A stretch of 64,000 nt of DNA from Zingiber officinale (taxonomy: Eukaryota; Streptophyta; Magnoliopsida; Zingiberales; Zingiberaceae). Within the stretch, counting starts at the first letter, position 1; every line of letters begins with the position of its first letter. The notes below the pieces were generated by a model, which saw nothing but the letters and a program-made list of their open reading frames with translations, did not search any database and had not been told where the DNA came from. Shown here piece by piece: positions 32,956 through 45,732 of this stretch. The position numbers and the translations under genes were made by a program. The stretch covers positions 7,769,600-7,833,599 of the forward strand of contig NC_056001.1 in NCBI RefSeq assembly GCF_018446385.1, given 5' to 3'.

Positions 32956-35900
32956 ATGGAGTCCCCTGAGCTGCACGGCGACTCCTCTCCCGAAGATCCC
33001 CCTCGGCGATCACAGCGCCCTCGATCTCCGATTCTTGGTAACACTAATTATTTGCCCCTTCACTCTCACGATATCTCGATCGCTTGTTTTTGACCTCATG
33101 GTGAATTGGTGAATGTCTTCGTTAGTTTTGGAATTGTAAGCTGATGGATTATTGTAGCAGGACGATGATTTGGTTTGTTATTGATTTGCGTAGCTTTTTC
33201 CGAAGTCTCGGTTTTAGCATGGTTCAAAGTCTGTCTGGTACAAATAGCAATATAGTGTCGTTGTACTGACTAGATGAATTATGTTGATGGCATCTGAAAT
33301 CGAACAGGTGTACTGAATTTAGAACCATGTGCCCTGGATCAATCTACTGTGCTCTAGTGTGCCTTGTTTGCAGGATTGTTATTTTTCTAGTTCAACTGGA
33401 AAAAAAAAAAAAGAATAAAATTATAGCCAACAAACTATCATTCCGCAAGGGTAAGTAAATTCCTTTGATATATATATTGTTTGTCTATCATCAAATAAGA
33501 GATAGCTTCTGTACACTACCTTGAGATAAAGAGTATGAAATGCAATTTGTATAATTCTACATTTCTTATTGTGTCTTTTTCTTTCTGTAACTTGTCATGA
33601 GTTTCAACTCTACTGAATAACTTTTGCATTTTTCTAGAATTTTGAACTTCACAACTTAAGATATGGTATGTGTTCTGTTCGTTAAATCCCTATGCACCTG
33701 TTCAAAATGTAAACTTTTCAGATGATAAGGAAAAACATACGCATGTGAGACTTCTTGTGTCGAATGCTATGGCTGGGAGCATCATTGGCAAGGGCGGATC
33801 AACAATTAATGACTTCCAGACACAATCTGCTGCCCGTATTCAGCTATCCCGTAACCATGAGATATTTCCAGGAACATCAGATAGAATAATATTGGTTTCT
33901 GGAACATTTGATGAAGTTTTGAAGGCTACAGAACTAATACTGGAGAAAATGCTGAGTGAGGTATGGATACTTATTTGTATTGTATTAATAAAAATTTCAT
34001 TCTAAGTTTTCATTGTTGAATATACAGGTAGAAGATGGTAATGATGTTGAAGGAAGAACAAAAGTCAAACTCATCGTTCCTAACAGCTCATGCGGTGCTA
34101 TTATTGGGAAAGGAGGGTCAACTATAAAGTATAGTCTGCTAGCATTTTTTTTTTTACTTCTTCAGCAACGTGGTACATTGTGATTCTTGAAAATTAGGAA
34201 TTCTTTCATAGGTTATTACTTATTTTCATTAGATTTGAATCTCCTGAATTTAGAAACAGCCATGTCCAGAAAATTAGACCAAATTACCAGAGCCTCATCC
34301 TTTGAACAATTAATCAATAATGGCCAGACTTATTGGCATAATGTTCTAGTTGGACCTGTATGTTTTGTATCAACGAGTACAGAGCATGTTGAAGGTCCAG
34401 AAGTGACTATTCAGTTATTTTCCTATGATTTTTGGAAACATAAATGATTATGTATTAATATAAACTATTTTCTTGGTCTTGGTACCAACAAGAAATTTCA
34501 CACGATGATCTTACCTTCTATCCTCATCATTAACATGGCTGAGCACTCCATTTTTGCAGGTCTTTTATTGAGGAATCCCGAGCTGGGATTAAGATATCAC
34601 CTCAGGATGATAACTCTGGCCTAAATGATAGGCTGGTTACCTTGGCAGGATCTTTTGAGGAGCAAATGCATGCTATCTTTCTGATATTGTCAAAATTAAT
34701 TGAAGATCCTCACTATCCACAAAAAGTAAATTCACCTTTTACATATTCAGGTGCGTATCCAATATATTTCTGCTGATTATTTAGTTCTTCTAAACCACTG
34801 GTTACTCTCTATATTGCATGAGATGCTTTGTTTTCTAAACGTCGACTTTAGTATAATATGTTTCTATCTAATTTTCTGCAAAAGGCTTCTATCTTTATTG
34901 ATTTTTATTTCTTTCCTAGAATCTTTTTTTCCATCATCTGAGGATTGAGGAGAGAGGATTGTTGTACATTAGTTGGTGTAGCATTCTTATTGCTTATCAC
35001 TAGGTTACCTCATTTAAAATTTGTGCAGACTCTTATATGATTGATCAAATGTTGTGCGATATTGTCTCTTGTGAACCATTTGTTCAATGTCAATATGGTC
35101 TGAAATTTGTTCTGAACAAGAGTCCCACATTTATTTGGGTTTGAGGCACTATTTATTTTAGTTGCTTCTTTTACGCATGCCGACTTGTCGGCATTTCTCT
35201 TGAATTTTCTTCTATATTTAAGGTTACTCCTCACCTTTGGAAAATTTTATCTGATTAATATTTCTTGTGAGTGAATTGGTTACTGAAGATTATGATTTTC
35301 GTTTTGCATGTCCTACAGAATTGTTTTGGTAGGGTGAAAGAGGTCATGTGCATGGGTTTACCTTGGCTTATAGGTCATCATTAGTTTCTTCTTAAATGGG
35401 CTAATGGATTTCAGTTAATTATGATTAATGGGAAGAGTTCTACCTCATTGTGGTGGGATGGAACTGCATGAATAAAAACAAATTTCTCTCTGTCTGCCGC
35501 ATTCTCCTCTTATTGGTTAGGTCCTTGTCCTTCTCATGCTTGACCACAAAAAATTATCCTGTCAACTCAAGGCTTCACTCTGCTAGAGGAAGTATCACCG
35601 AAGCAGCCTTATTGACATGATGTTGAAAATGTAAGTGAAACTACAAAGTGGCGTCCCAGCATACAGTACCTAGACGGGGGCGATGGCCTGGCCGGGTTTA
35701 CCCAGGCTGCATCAATATCTATTTTCTCCTTTCTCGTGGCATGATCAACCTGAGAAACATTTTTTGTCAACATTATGTGACTATCTTTTGTAGTAAAACT
35801 AGCTGTTAAACTGCCATGTTTCCTTTTTTATTTGGAGGTGTTAATTTTCCAGGCCTTCCTAGTAATCCTGTTGGATATATGATTCCTTCTGCTGGATACA

Positions 35901-37776
35901 ATCATGTGAATTATGGACTAAATGGTGTTGGAGGAAAATATCCAAATAACAAGGTTAGAACACTATTCATGCATATATCAATTTCTGATAAAACAAGGTG
36001 GTTCTGATTCAGAGATGCCTCTTCTTTTTATCTACTTTATATGAAGGAATAATTTCATTATTTGGAATACCATTTGATTCTGTGCTGAAGATTGTTAACG
36101 GTAAAATGATTGTGCTAGTTCATGGCAACTATACCGTCATGAGCATGGTTGCAAACTTTATAATCATGTCATTCCATGATAGAGAATACATGTCAGTAAT
36201 GCTATGCCAAGATTATTTTCCATTCAATGCCTTAGTGTTGACCATCTTGGTAATTCTAGGCTTTGTGCACTCATTTGTCCTCTTTTATAATGGACCTACC
36301 AGCACAAGCATGTTCGCAGGAAGGCAGTCATTGTTTCCTTTAGTGCAACTTCTCCATTTTTTCTTTTGTTTTTTCAAAATCATAAATCCAACATTTCTAG
36401 AAAGTAAGAACAATACCTATTAGGATAATTCCTGCAATGGTGTGTTGGTTAAATATGTTTTGGATAAATATATTTTGATATACTGAATTGGTGGTACACT
36501 TACTAACTTATCTTAAACAATGCTTTATATATGCTGGGAAAATGCTGATCGAGCCACTTTGACCATGTTATATTCTTATGATAACGAAGAAAATTAATCA
36601 GGAAATTTACATTTTTTTCGCTTGATAGCCCATATATGAACTAGCAAATTGACAAAAAAAAGTAATGCTTGCCAGCTATAGCATTCAGCAAATGTGTCCT
36701 AAAGAATAAATTAAAATTCTTTCGTTTTCCTGCTTTGATATTCGTGGATCATTCAGCATGAAAGACAAGAAAGCTTGATTGATTATATCTTAGTGTGGCC
36801 AATTGCTTTGCATGAACTTGAGTTGACAAGGGAATGAGCTGATTATTTTAAGCCATTGAGTGCCTTTATTGTTTCCAACACTCATCTGATGCACTGGTTG
36901 ATATTGTATATTTGGATCTTGATAGGACAAGGTACGGATTACCATGCTTATTTATTCTCCAATATATGATGCATCCTTATAGCTTATTGTTTTACTTTCT
37001 GAATGTATTGTTACACGAGTGTCCGATCATATGCTTGAAGATTATGTAGCGGTATGTGATAGCTTAAATTCTGACTGGATCTTGACTAAGAATCATTAAT
37101 TTAACTGTTCGGCAGGGTATGGCATCTCCTGCGATCCTGGCAAGGACTTCTGGTGGGACAAAAGAAGGCCTGAAAAACTCAGTCACAATTGGCGTTGCAG
37201 ATGAGCATATTGGAGCTGTTGTTGGGCGAGCAGGGAAGAACATAATGGAGATAAGTCAGGTTTGTAGAAAAATTGGAAATTATTCCCATCTGTTTCCTTT
37301 AACCTTAAATGGATTAGAAACCCTGTTAAATATTATCTGTTATGTTAAACTATCTGCGAGTCAACTAAGGGAATTGTTTACTAATCCCATTTAAGTCAAA
37401 AGAAAAAGGTGTATTGCTCTTCGATTTTATCTAGTAGATTCTGTTGATGCTAAACTTGTAACAGGTGTAAGATTCGATGCCGAAATAATTTTTTGTTTTT
37501 CTTCACATTGTATTCTGAATTGCAGGTTAGTGGAGCTAGGATCAAGATTTCAGATAGAGGCGATTTCATTGCTGGCACTTCAGAGAGGCAAGGAAGCTCC
37601 TGAACTTTTTATAGTGCAATTTACTGCATGTTCTATGTTTTGTTTCTTTATTTTTGATTCGGGTGCAAGCATATATGTATAGGAAAGTAACGATAACGGG
37701 ATCACCAGAAGCAATCCGTGTGGCAGAGGCTATGATTATGCAAAAGGTTTCAGCTTCCGCCAATTCAGAAACATGA
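32956..37776 (+). CDS. BTR1: Three-KH-domain RNA-binding protein, BTR1-like
   Basis: A NOVA/PCBP-like RNA-binding protein, orthologous in layout to Arabidopsis BTR1, which binds tobamovirus RNA and limits virus spread; cellular targets are less known. Exons: 32956-33037, 33722-33960, 34028-34128, 34560-34750, 35838-35953, 37116-37259, 37526-37587, 37683-37776. Phases close, giving 342 aa. KH1 covers about 33-107 (GKGG at 50-53). KH2 covers about 118-190 (GKGG at 134-137). KH3 covers about 264-335 (GRAG at 280-283). A Tyr/Gly/Asn/Pro-rich linker separates KH2 and KH3. Intron 7 has a GC-AG boundary in a perfect AG|GCAAG context. Exon 5 could instead start at 35853, in frame; 35838 is preferred because the residues then align with the Arabidopsis linker. 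The 5' exon is short and polar (SPEDPPRRS). Confidence 0.93.
37588..37682 (+). other. GC-AG intron of BTR1
   Basis: The 95-base seventh intron starts GCAAGG and ends TATAG. No GT donor nearby would keep the frame with the conserved RKVTITGS that follows. GC donors make up about 1% of plant introns and normally have this strong AG|GCAAG context. Confidence 0.85.
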
Positions 37777-39379
37777 TTTTGGTTGCTCAATGCTGCGGAG
37801 TATCCAGATGACCGTAGCTGCATCCATGCGAGATAATATAATTCAGAATACTGGATATTGCTAGGAGATCAGATATTGGAAAACGTACATTCCTCGCAAT
37901 ACAAATGAAGGAAAAAATAATAATATTTTTCTTGTACTAGAGGTGAGATTTTTTGTTGCAGTATCATTAGGTGGAGAATAGCTGTTGTATTTTCAAGAAT
38001 CTCTTATTTTTAAGAATCTCTCCAGTATGACAAGTCTTCCATTAATTCACCATTAAACCTTTAAAACTTGAAGAGACTCCGCGTCGACCACTTCAACTTT
38101 TGCGCTTGTCACTGTCCTCAACTTATCCATCTTTCCAAGTTCATTATTTTTTTTCTTCTGAAAAAAAAAATGGTGGGCAGCGGACGGCGCTCTTTTGAAA
38201 TGGTCGTATTAAGTTGATGTTCCCGGTCTGAAAATGATGCATTGGTTGATTTAAGGGTAATTTTACATGCAGTTCTATTGACAAATAAATCTTTGTATGT
38301 AATTTTTATCCATGAAAATCTTTATTTTCACTCCCCAGTTAAATATCTTTACCTAATTACTCATGATATTTTTAGGTACAAAAAAATCTGAAAATCAATA
38401 TAAATCCTCTTAAATTGAGTATATTAACTTAGAATCTAGTATATTTTTTATCAAATTGAGTACGATTTTTTTTTTCATCTCAAAATATATTCAATTTTAA
38501 TTTAATGTGCTGAATTTAATAGGAATACTCATTTTTAGATTATTTATACCGAAAAATATGAGAGTTAATTTTGATAGAAAATATACTCGATTTTAGTATA
38601 GAGTGTTGGATTCTAGTGTAAAGTGCTAAATTTAATAAGAATTATACTTGTTTTTAGATTTTTTTATACCTAAAAAATAAGAGTAATAATTTTAATAGGA
38701 AATATACTCGATTTTAATATAAAATACTGACTTTAAGAAGAATTATATTCATTTTTTGACTGTAATATTTTACATGTAGAGAGTGAAAATAAAATTTTTT
38801 AGATATGAGGATTACATGTAAAATTAACATTGTGATTAAAGATTTTTCTCTAATTTACAGTTGATTTAATTTATGTCATGACAAAATTCTATGAACGCTA
38901 GTGTCTTTTGATATATTCGACAGTATTGAAATTGTATTCGACAGTATTGAAATTGTCAAATTCTAGGCGGTGTTAAATTTCGGAAAATATAAAATTCGAA
39001 GGTAAAATGAAAATTTAAAATTTTCTTTATAAAATTGATAAAATCTAATTGTTTCATAAGCAATAAATTTAAATTGGTCAATTTATACTTGCTGAAAAAA
39101 ATAAAACTTTTTCAAATCTGATTTGTTAAGAACAAATGGTAGAATCATCACTTATCAAAATTCAACGACTATTTTTTTTTTTCTCCATTTTCTATTTTCA
39201 CCGCAATTGGTCAAAACTCATTTATTTAATTATTTTTAACAATCTAAACAGTCAGCGGCACGCCGATCGATTGCGACGTGGCAACGGAACCGACTAAACT
39301 TGGCGACCTCACGAGTTCTTTCGTTCCTTTTCGTTCACCGATCGATCAAACTTCTTCGTGCCATCGTCTCTTAATCGAG
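37777..39379. other. Intergenic region between BTR1 and TPK
   Basis: The first 250 bases carry the 3' end of BTR1. A MITE-like element (listed separately) and AT-rich spacer follow. The last 130 bases, before the donor at 39380, are GC-richer (CACGCCGATCG, GCGACGTGGC) and likely include the TPK promoter and first untranslated exon. Confidence 0.6.
38257..38826. mobile_element. MITE-like element with internal tandem units
   Basis: Inverted ends TAATTTTACATG and CATGTAAAATTA bound about 570 bases of AT-rich DNA. Inverted similarity extends inward (TTTATTTTCACTC against GAGTGAAAATAAA). The middle holds two or three copies of a unit of about 115-130 bases, with the phrase AAATATACTCGATTTTA. It does not code. 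No clear target-site duplication was found, so the superfamily is open. Confidence 0.6.
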
Positions 39380-40740
39380 GTAAGTAAGCCTCTTTTTCTC
39401 TTTTAGAAAACTGTTCTTGATCTAGAAATGTTTTGTGAGTACAATTCTTTACAAATTTTCACCGTCAATACTCTCCTTCTTGCAATCCTTTTTCCACAAA
39501 ATTTGTTTCTTGATGTTTTTTACCTTATCTACAGCGAACTCTGAATTATTACATTTTATGCGCTAGTGAGCATAATGGCTCTTTTAAGTGTTGCATCAGT
39601 TATTGTCGGCAGAGTTTAAATCTGAAATGGACAATAATCCATGTCTACGTTAAATAGTCGGAACAAACACGGCTTGTTCCTCATGTTGCTGTTCTTATCT
39701 ATACATTTTTAAGGGTTTGGGGTCTTAAGGTCAAGTGCATCGTGGGTGCTGACGTCTGCTGATGCAATTGTGTGGAATCCTCTTTTTAACTGTTATCCTT
39801 TCCTTCGAGCTGCAAATATTCCTAGCTGTTTCTCCAAGTGTTTGAAACTTTACTCTTTTCAGTTACATTTTTCTTTCAGTTTGTCGTCATAAATTTTTCC
39901 CAGCCTTCGCAATTTAATACTATCTGTTAGTATAATTTGATCCGAGTTCAATCTGCCGATATGAGTTAGGACTTCAAAGGTTATGTGCATGCTTTCTCTG
40001 TTAGGTTTCTTTGTTTGTCCTTTCTCTTGTTTGGAACTCCTTAAACGATAAACGAAGGACCGTCGTTTATGATTAATTGAGTGATGGTGCGGTTTGTGAT
40101 CCTGTGTTGTTTCCATCTTTGCCTGATTTTGTAAGCTATTTCTCTAAAACCTAATTGTTGATAGCATGTAGCTTTCCTTGGTTATTTCTGTTTCGAAAAG
40201 CCAAGCAAAAAATCAATGGTTCTTGCTGTTTTTGCTCAAGTGTATAGTCTAGTTATAGTTTGGAATTATGACAAATAAGGCCCTTAGAAGTTCAGATATC
40301 TTGTCTTATGCATTTGATTAGGAAGAAATGCTTTTTCTCAGCTAGGAATGAGCATCTATAACACGAAACTGATAGACTCGAATGATCCAAACCGAACTGA
40401 ACAATCGATTTTTCCAAATGCCTTTTCCATAACCACCCTGGAAAGATGAGCTCTTGAACTCAGCAAGATCGATCGGTCACTTGGTATACATGTGTGTTTG
40501 ATGATGTTGATGAATAACAAGGCAGTCATATGATCGGAAAAATGTGGCAAAGTGTATAGTTAAATTAAATGTTTGAAAGCATGTAATTGTCCATTTAGAT
40601 TGCATTGATCTTGTAGATTTAAGAATTCTAAAAAATGAAGGGTTGATAGCTGTTTTCTTTTTCTGAAATAGATTGATTCTTAAACATGAAGTATATAGAT
40701 TCCATCACTAATACTTGTTTGCTCAACTTGTGTCATTTAG
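39380..40740 (+). other. Probable 5'-UTR intron of TPK
   Basis: A strong donor (CGAG|GTAAGTAAG) at 39380 and an acceptor (TCATTTAG) ending at 40740 bracket 1.36 kb. The acceptor is seven bases before the TPK start codon. Long leader introns often raise expression in plants. The call rests on splice-site quality only. Confidence 0.6.
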
Positions 40741-40747
40741 ATAGGTA

Positions 40748-41898
40748 ATGGCAAACGAGTGGCCACGGGAACCCTTGCTCCCGGGGTTACTAAATCCTCC
40801 TAAGCAGCCAAAAAAGGAGAGCATGGTGAAGAGGAAAAAATTCTTTCGTAGTAGAAGTGCCCCATCGGTAGACCGTTCGTTGGTACCTATGGATGTAGTT
40901 CATGACAAATTTCCTGGTCCACAGTTAAGATCGGGTTATTTTTGCCCGAGTTTTAAGAAAGTTGCTCTTTTCTTGGTCATCTACCTTGGCGCAGGTGTTC
41001 TTTGCTTTTATCTTGTGAAGGATCAACTTTCCGGGAAGAAAACAAATGGAGTGCTTGATGCAATATACTTCACCATTGTGACAATGACCACAGTTGGTTA
41101 TGGTGATCTGGTTCCAAACAGCACTGCTACTAAACTTCTGGCCTGTGCATTTGTGTTCACAGGCATGGCGTTAGTCGGTATGTTGTTGAGCAGAGCTGCT
41201 GACTATCTTGTCGAAAAGCAAGAAGTTCTTCTATACAAGGCCTTGCATATTCGTGAAAAGGATGGTGAAGCACACATGATGCAACACATCGAAACAAACA
41301 AAGCGAAGTATAAATTCTATACCGCGGCAATGTTTCTCGTGCAAATGGTCTTAATTGGCACGGTGTTTCTGTGGAAAGTTGAGAACCTAAATCTTGTTGA
41401 TGCCTTCTACTGTGTTTGCTCTACGATCACGACACTAGGATATGGAGACAAGAGCTTCTCTACTGAAGAAGGTCGAGTTTTTGCGATTTTTTGGATCGTG
41501 GCTAGTACTATATGTATGGCTCAGTTCTTTCTGTATCTTGCCGAGATATATTCTGAGCAGCGCCAGAGAAGGCTAGCAAAATGGGTCCTAACCAGGAGAA
41601 TGACATATGTGGATCTTGAAGCAGCAGATTTAGATGAAGATGGAGCTGTGGGGTAAGCAATGCATCTAATTGATCCTCTGTCAATGTAGAGATTGTTTCA
41701 ATGATCATCGGTTCGGTTTAAAACGTTTTCTGAAATGGTTGTAGTGCGGCGGAGTTCATAATTTATAAGCTGAAGGAGATGGGGAAGATCAGCGAGCAGG
41801 ATATCGCAATCGTGATGGAGGAATTTGAGGATCTAGACGTCGACCACTCGGGTAAATTAACAACAAGTGATCTTGATGTTGCACAATGTGATCGATAG
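40748..41898 (+). CDS. TPK1: Two-pore potassium channel, TPK type (vacuolar)
   Basis: A tandem-pore K+ channel; dimers form one K+-selective pore, in Arabidopsis TPK1 in the vacuolar membrane, opened by Ca2+ and 14-3-3 proteins. Exons: 40748-41652 and 41745-41898, giving 352 aa. Order of parts: a basic cytosolic N terminus with the mode-I 14-3-3 site RSRSAP at 34-39; first membrane segment about 71-90; pore filter TTVGYGD at 114-120; second segment about 128-148; third segment about 190-209; pore filter TTLGYGD at 228-234; fourth segment about 245-266; then two EF-hand loops at 294-305 and 333-344. The second loop ends in Asp instead of Glu, which may lower its Ca2+ affinity. The intron lies inside the first EF-hand, as in other plant TPK genes. 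Confidence 0.95.
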
Positions 41899-42479
41899 AG
41901 AAGCTCATCGAGTAACACCACAATGATGGCCATGTTGCCTCTTTGAATTTTGTTTGATATAATATATGGCTTCACAAATGATGCAGAGATCTAGTTAATC
42001 AATTTGGCTTTGAGCTCATGTGGAAATGGCATCCTTGTGGGTTGAATAATCTTAACTTGTTTGACTAAATTAACTTGTTGAATTTGTCCGACTAACTTAT
42101 TCGACCCACCTAAACCCGATTAACCAAATCATCCCTATCTAGATTGACGTACCCAACTCTCTTGCGCTACTCTAACTATCTAGTTCACCCAGATCAACTT
42201 GTGTCTCCACGAACCAATTGGTCCATTGAGACCGCCTCGATCCAAACTAAGGAATTTTTGTTCTTCCTACGCCAAGGACAGAATATCTCTATTTCTAATA
42301 AGTGTTTAAGGAAAATAATTTATATACATAAAATATGTCATAAAAGCCTAGTTGTTTTTTGTAATACAATTTTGTTTCCCTTGATTTTCATGAGACATCT
42401 GCAATAGCAAAGCACTCCTAGAAATTATTATTATTATTATTATTATTATTTTGTTTCCATTTCGTCCTCTTTTCTTTTG
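41899..42479. other. 3' region of TPK and spacer, with an ATT microsatellite
   Basis: This stretch should hold the 3' untranslated end of TPK. A run of nine ATT triplets lies at 42424-42450. Base composition changes sharply just after, at the edge of the G/C-rich LTR element B. No gene is seen. Confidence 0.6.
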
Positions 42480-43250
42480 TTCGTTACTAAGCCGAGCGGG
42501 AGAGTCGCTCGGTTGCATACTCGGACGGGCATGCAGCCCTAGTTGTTCGGTAGTTCGGTCGAGCGGACATGCCGCTCGGCGCATCGACTCTTTTATATGA
42601 GAACCCCTGAGCATCGAAAACCCTACCTGCGATCGAGCTGTCTTCGCGCTGGCCTGGGTGCTATCGCGGCCGATCGACGAGGTGACCTTCCCGCTCGGCA
42701 AGACCATTGGGCTGACCATCTTGACTTTGACTTCCACGTGTCGTTGACCACTGTACAGCCAGGCCCCCTCCTTCACCATCGGATCACGTGTCTTCCCCTC
42801 AAGTCTAGTCGAAGGAGGCTGAAAATCCGACTAACTGGACTATTAGTTTGGTGGTGTAACGGTCGCTCGGCCACTGATGTGAGTGCTTCTCCGCTCGGGC
42901 ACTGTGAGGGTGTCATGCAACCACTCAGCGACCCACCTGCTGGCCTTGGAAAGTTTTGCTTACCGCTGATTGCCTTGCCGACCCGAGGACGATTAATGCT
43001 GACGTCTTTAGGATCTCCTTGGAATTCATGCGAATCCTTGCCATTAAGGTCGAGCACGCGACCGCACCGGCGCAATGGAGTTCATTAAATGTTGCCCTGT
43101 AACCTGACGCCACGTGGAGCCGTCGACGTCATAGTGCGGCGGGGGCGTCGCCTCCAATGGGACATGCAGTGGTTTGAATTCAACAGTCGGATGTCGACTT
43201 CGATCTCCGCGACCTAGATCGGACGGCTAGGGTTGACCGAGCCCGATCTT

Positions 43251-43256
43251 TATAAA
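43251..43256 (+). promoter_or_regulatory. TATA box for the antisense gene of element B
   Basis: TATAAA lies about 240 bases before the first ATG of the accessory frame, in a C/T-rich leader-like setting. It is on the strand opposite gag-pol, which suggests that the accessory gene has its own promoter. Confidence 0.55.
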
Positions 43257-43489
43257 GCACCGGTGCCGACTTCTGTTCCATCGTTGCTGCCTCCGCGTGC
43301 TTCATCGCCTTCCTCGGCCTCCTGCGTTTCGGCGATCTTCTACCTTCCTCTCCTAGGTCTCCTTTTGTAAGCTCTCTGATCCTCTCTTGTTTTTATGTAT
43401 GCTTCCCTTTGCTTTCCTTGGCATCGCCTCTCTCGCTGCTCTTTTCGTCAATCTTTTTGACGAACCTTCTGTGTTTTCATTTTCCGATC

Positions 43490-45732
43490 ATGGCCAATTC
43501 TTCCGACCCTTCTCCTGGCCTCTGGTATCAAGCCATGGAGAGTCGGTTTGACTCGGGAGATGCCTCCAATCTGATTAATGCTTATGGCATTCCTGCCGAC
43601 CACAAGCTTACCCTGGCCGAGCCGTCCGATCGACCCCACGATCCGCCGGTCGGTACTTTTACTTTCTTTCACGACCAATTCGTAGCTGGCCTTAGGTTTC
43701 CCATCCACCCCTTCATCATAGAAGTGTGTAACTACTTTCGCATTCCGCTCAGCCAGCTTGTACCCAACTCCTTCAGGCTGCTGTGCGGCGTAGTGGTGCT
43801 CTTCCGAGTGCATAACATCCCCCTTAAGCCCCAGATTTTTCATTATTTTTACTATCTCAAATAGTCCGAGATAGACACCTTCTTGTTTCAGTCTCGGATC
43901 GGCTTAGTTTTCTTTGATAAAATGTCTACCTCCAACAAGCACTGGAAAGACTATTTTTTTCTTTTTGAGTTTTCCTGAGTCGTCACCTTTCCGAACTCAA
44001 TGGCAAACTGCTCTGCCACCTCCCCCGACCTGAAAAGGTATAGGACCGAGCCCGCTTTTCTCCACGCGGCCAACCTACTGGCCGGGCTGAAGTTAGACAT
44101 CCACAAGTTGTTGCCCGAGAGATGTTGTATCTGTTCGGTTTAAGTCCGATCCGAACGCAACTTCCGAACGGCCCTGGTAAGAAATAACTTTCTCTACTTT
44201 TCTTTGGGTCTAACTGATTTCTTTTCTCTTTCTTGCAGCTGTCACCATGATGAAATCAGTGGTGCTCGGCATGCTAAAACGCAAGGCTGACGAGATAGAG
44301 GCAGCTGCAGCGCAGGAGGCGGAGAGACTTGGCATCGCCCCGGTCGGCTCTCATGAAGGTGAGAGCGAAGAGGCGCAAACGGCGAGCGATGCGTCTGCCG
44401 CTAGGACTGCCACTACCGATGCGGCAGGAGAGACCGCTCCGTCGGGTACTCAACCGGCCATTCAGACCGAGGAAGCCGGGTCTTCTGGTGACGAACTTCC
44501 ATTGGTTGGACGCAAACGCCGCCGAACGGGCACCCCCACTCGCTCAGCCACCTCAGCCGTTCGCGTGTCCGAGCAGACAGACATTCCCCCTCCGTTGGCT
44601 CCCTCGACGGTGGAAGCAATATCTTCCGATCGGACTCCCTCTCAGGGTGATTGGCCTTCTGACCCCATCGTCGTCCAACCCCTTAGGACCCTCCCTCCTG
44701 CTCAACATAAAATTAAGCGATCTCTTATCCGCTCTAATCCGATCGGCCAGTCCTCTGTCCCTTCAGCCTCTGCTCAGTCTACCCTGGGCGGGCAAAGGAT
44801 TATCAAGGCTATATTGCATCTTCCGACGGAGGAAACTCAGCGGACGACCGACCGGCCAACGGGCCCCGAGCACCAGATAACCATCCGGGGACCCCTGGTG
44901 AAGGACTGAGAGGACGCTCGGGTGCGCGTTGCTTTGATGCCTCCGGGGCTGCTCGGCGACAGCCACATACAACAGGCCACTGGGGTAACTCTCATTATAA
45001 CCTTCTCCTTTTCGTTTCGATCCGGCACTGTCCCTTTCCCTTCCGATCTGGTTGCAGTATTAGGTGGAAAGTATTGCGGTAAACAATCGCCTGACGCTCC
45101 TAGAAGAGGAGTTCAAAAAGCTCAAGGTCTCTGGTTGGGCTCCCCCTCAAGGCCCCCCTTACGTCGTGTTAAAGGCGGAGCTTGACAAGACCAAGAGACT
45201 GCTGGAGGCCGAGCAACACAAATCCTCTGGCCTACAAACTATGGTGGATCGGCTCCAGACCAAGGTTAAGACCTATGACAAAAAGATCGAGCAGACCAAC
45301 ACCAGAAAGAATAGGGCCATCACCGACCTAGAAGCAAAGAATGTTGAGGCTCGAGCTCTCGAGCAGAAGGTCAAGGAGTTAACTGATCTGCTCACCGCCG
45401 AGAAAGCGGGCCGCTCGGCGGAGGTGATCGCTCTCCAGGATGACCTGAAGACCGTTCAGGATGCACTTGAGGCCTCCCGAGCCGCCCTAAAAGAATATCA
45501 GGAGGCCGAGCCGAGCCGGTTCGCTGTCATGCAGCAAAACTATATTCGTTCGGAGAAGTTCGTAGAGAAAGCATGCGCTCGGCTTGTCCATGCGTTCGAG
45601 CTGGTCATCACTGTCATGGCTGACTATCTGAAGACAAAGGGCCGCCTTCCTAAGGATTTCACCATTCCTGTCCATGACCATGCCGAGCTTCTCACCACGA
45701 TCCCTGATGAAATTTTTACTTATCTAGAGTAA
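43490..45732 (+). pseudogene. Antisense accessory gene of element B ('gypsy-type transposon' domain)
   Basis: The best preserved copy in the window. An N-terminal part (about 43.5-43.86 kb) resembles the plant 'putative gypsy type transposon' domain (PF04195), with phrases GLRFPIHPFIIEVCNYF and QLVPNSFRLLCG. An acidic Ser/Thr/Pro-rich middle follows (about 44.25-44.9 kb), then a coiled-coil end (45.06-45.73 kb) with long runs of Lys, Glu, Ala and Leu. Two introns with GT-AG ends lie at about 44177-44238 and 44985-45057. The second is also visible in elements A and C. The role is unknown. The copy is not fully open, with a few breaks. Confidence 0.7.

Noticed and set aside
34187-34447. 86-codon frame in BTR1 intron 3
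   Set aside because: It lies between two well-supported KH2 exons, has no domain, and does not fit the splice phases.
35998-36423. 141-codon frame in BTR1 intron 5
   Set aside because: Hydrophobic Phe/Leu/Ile-rich content reflects T-rich intron DNA. The conserved KH3 exon follows only at 37116.
42543-43113. Several overlapping frames of 60-180 codons near the left end of element B
   Set aside because: They arise from the GC-rich LTR sequence on both strands and show no conserved domain.
44329-44880. 183-codon frame in a second reading frame of the accessory gene of element B
   Set aside because: It overlaps the Ser/Thr/Pro-rich middle in another frame. The first frame matches the copies in elements A and C.
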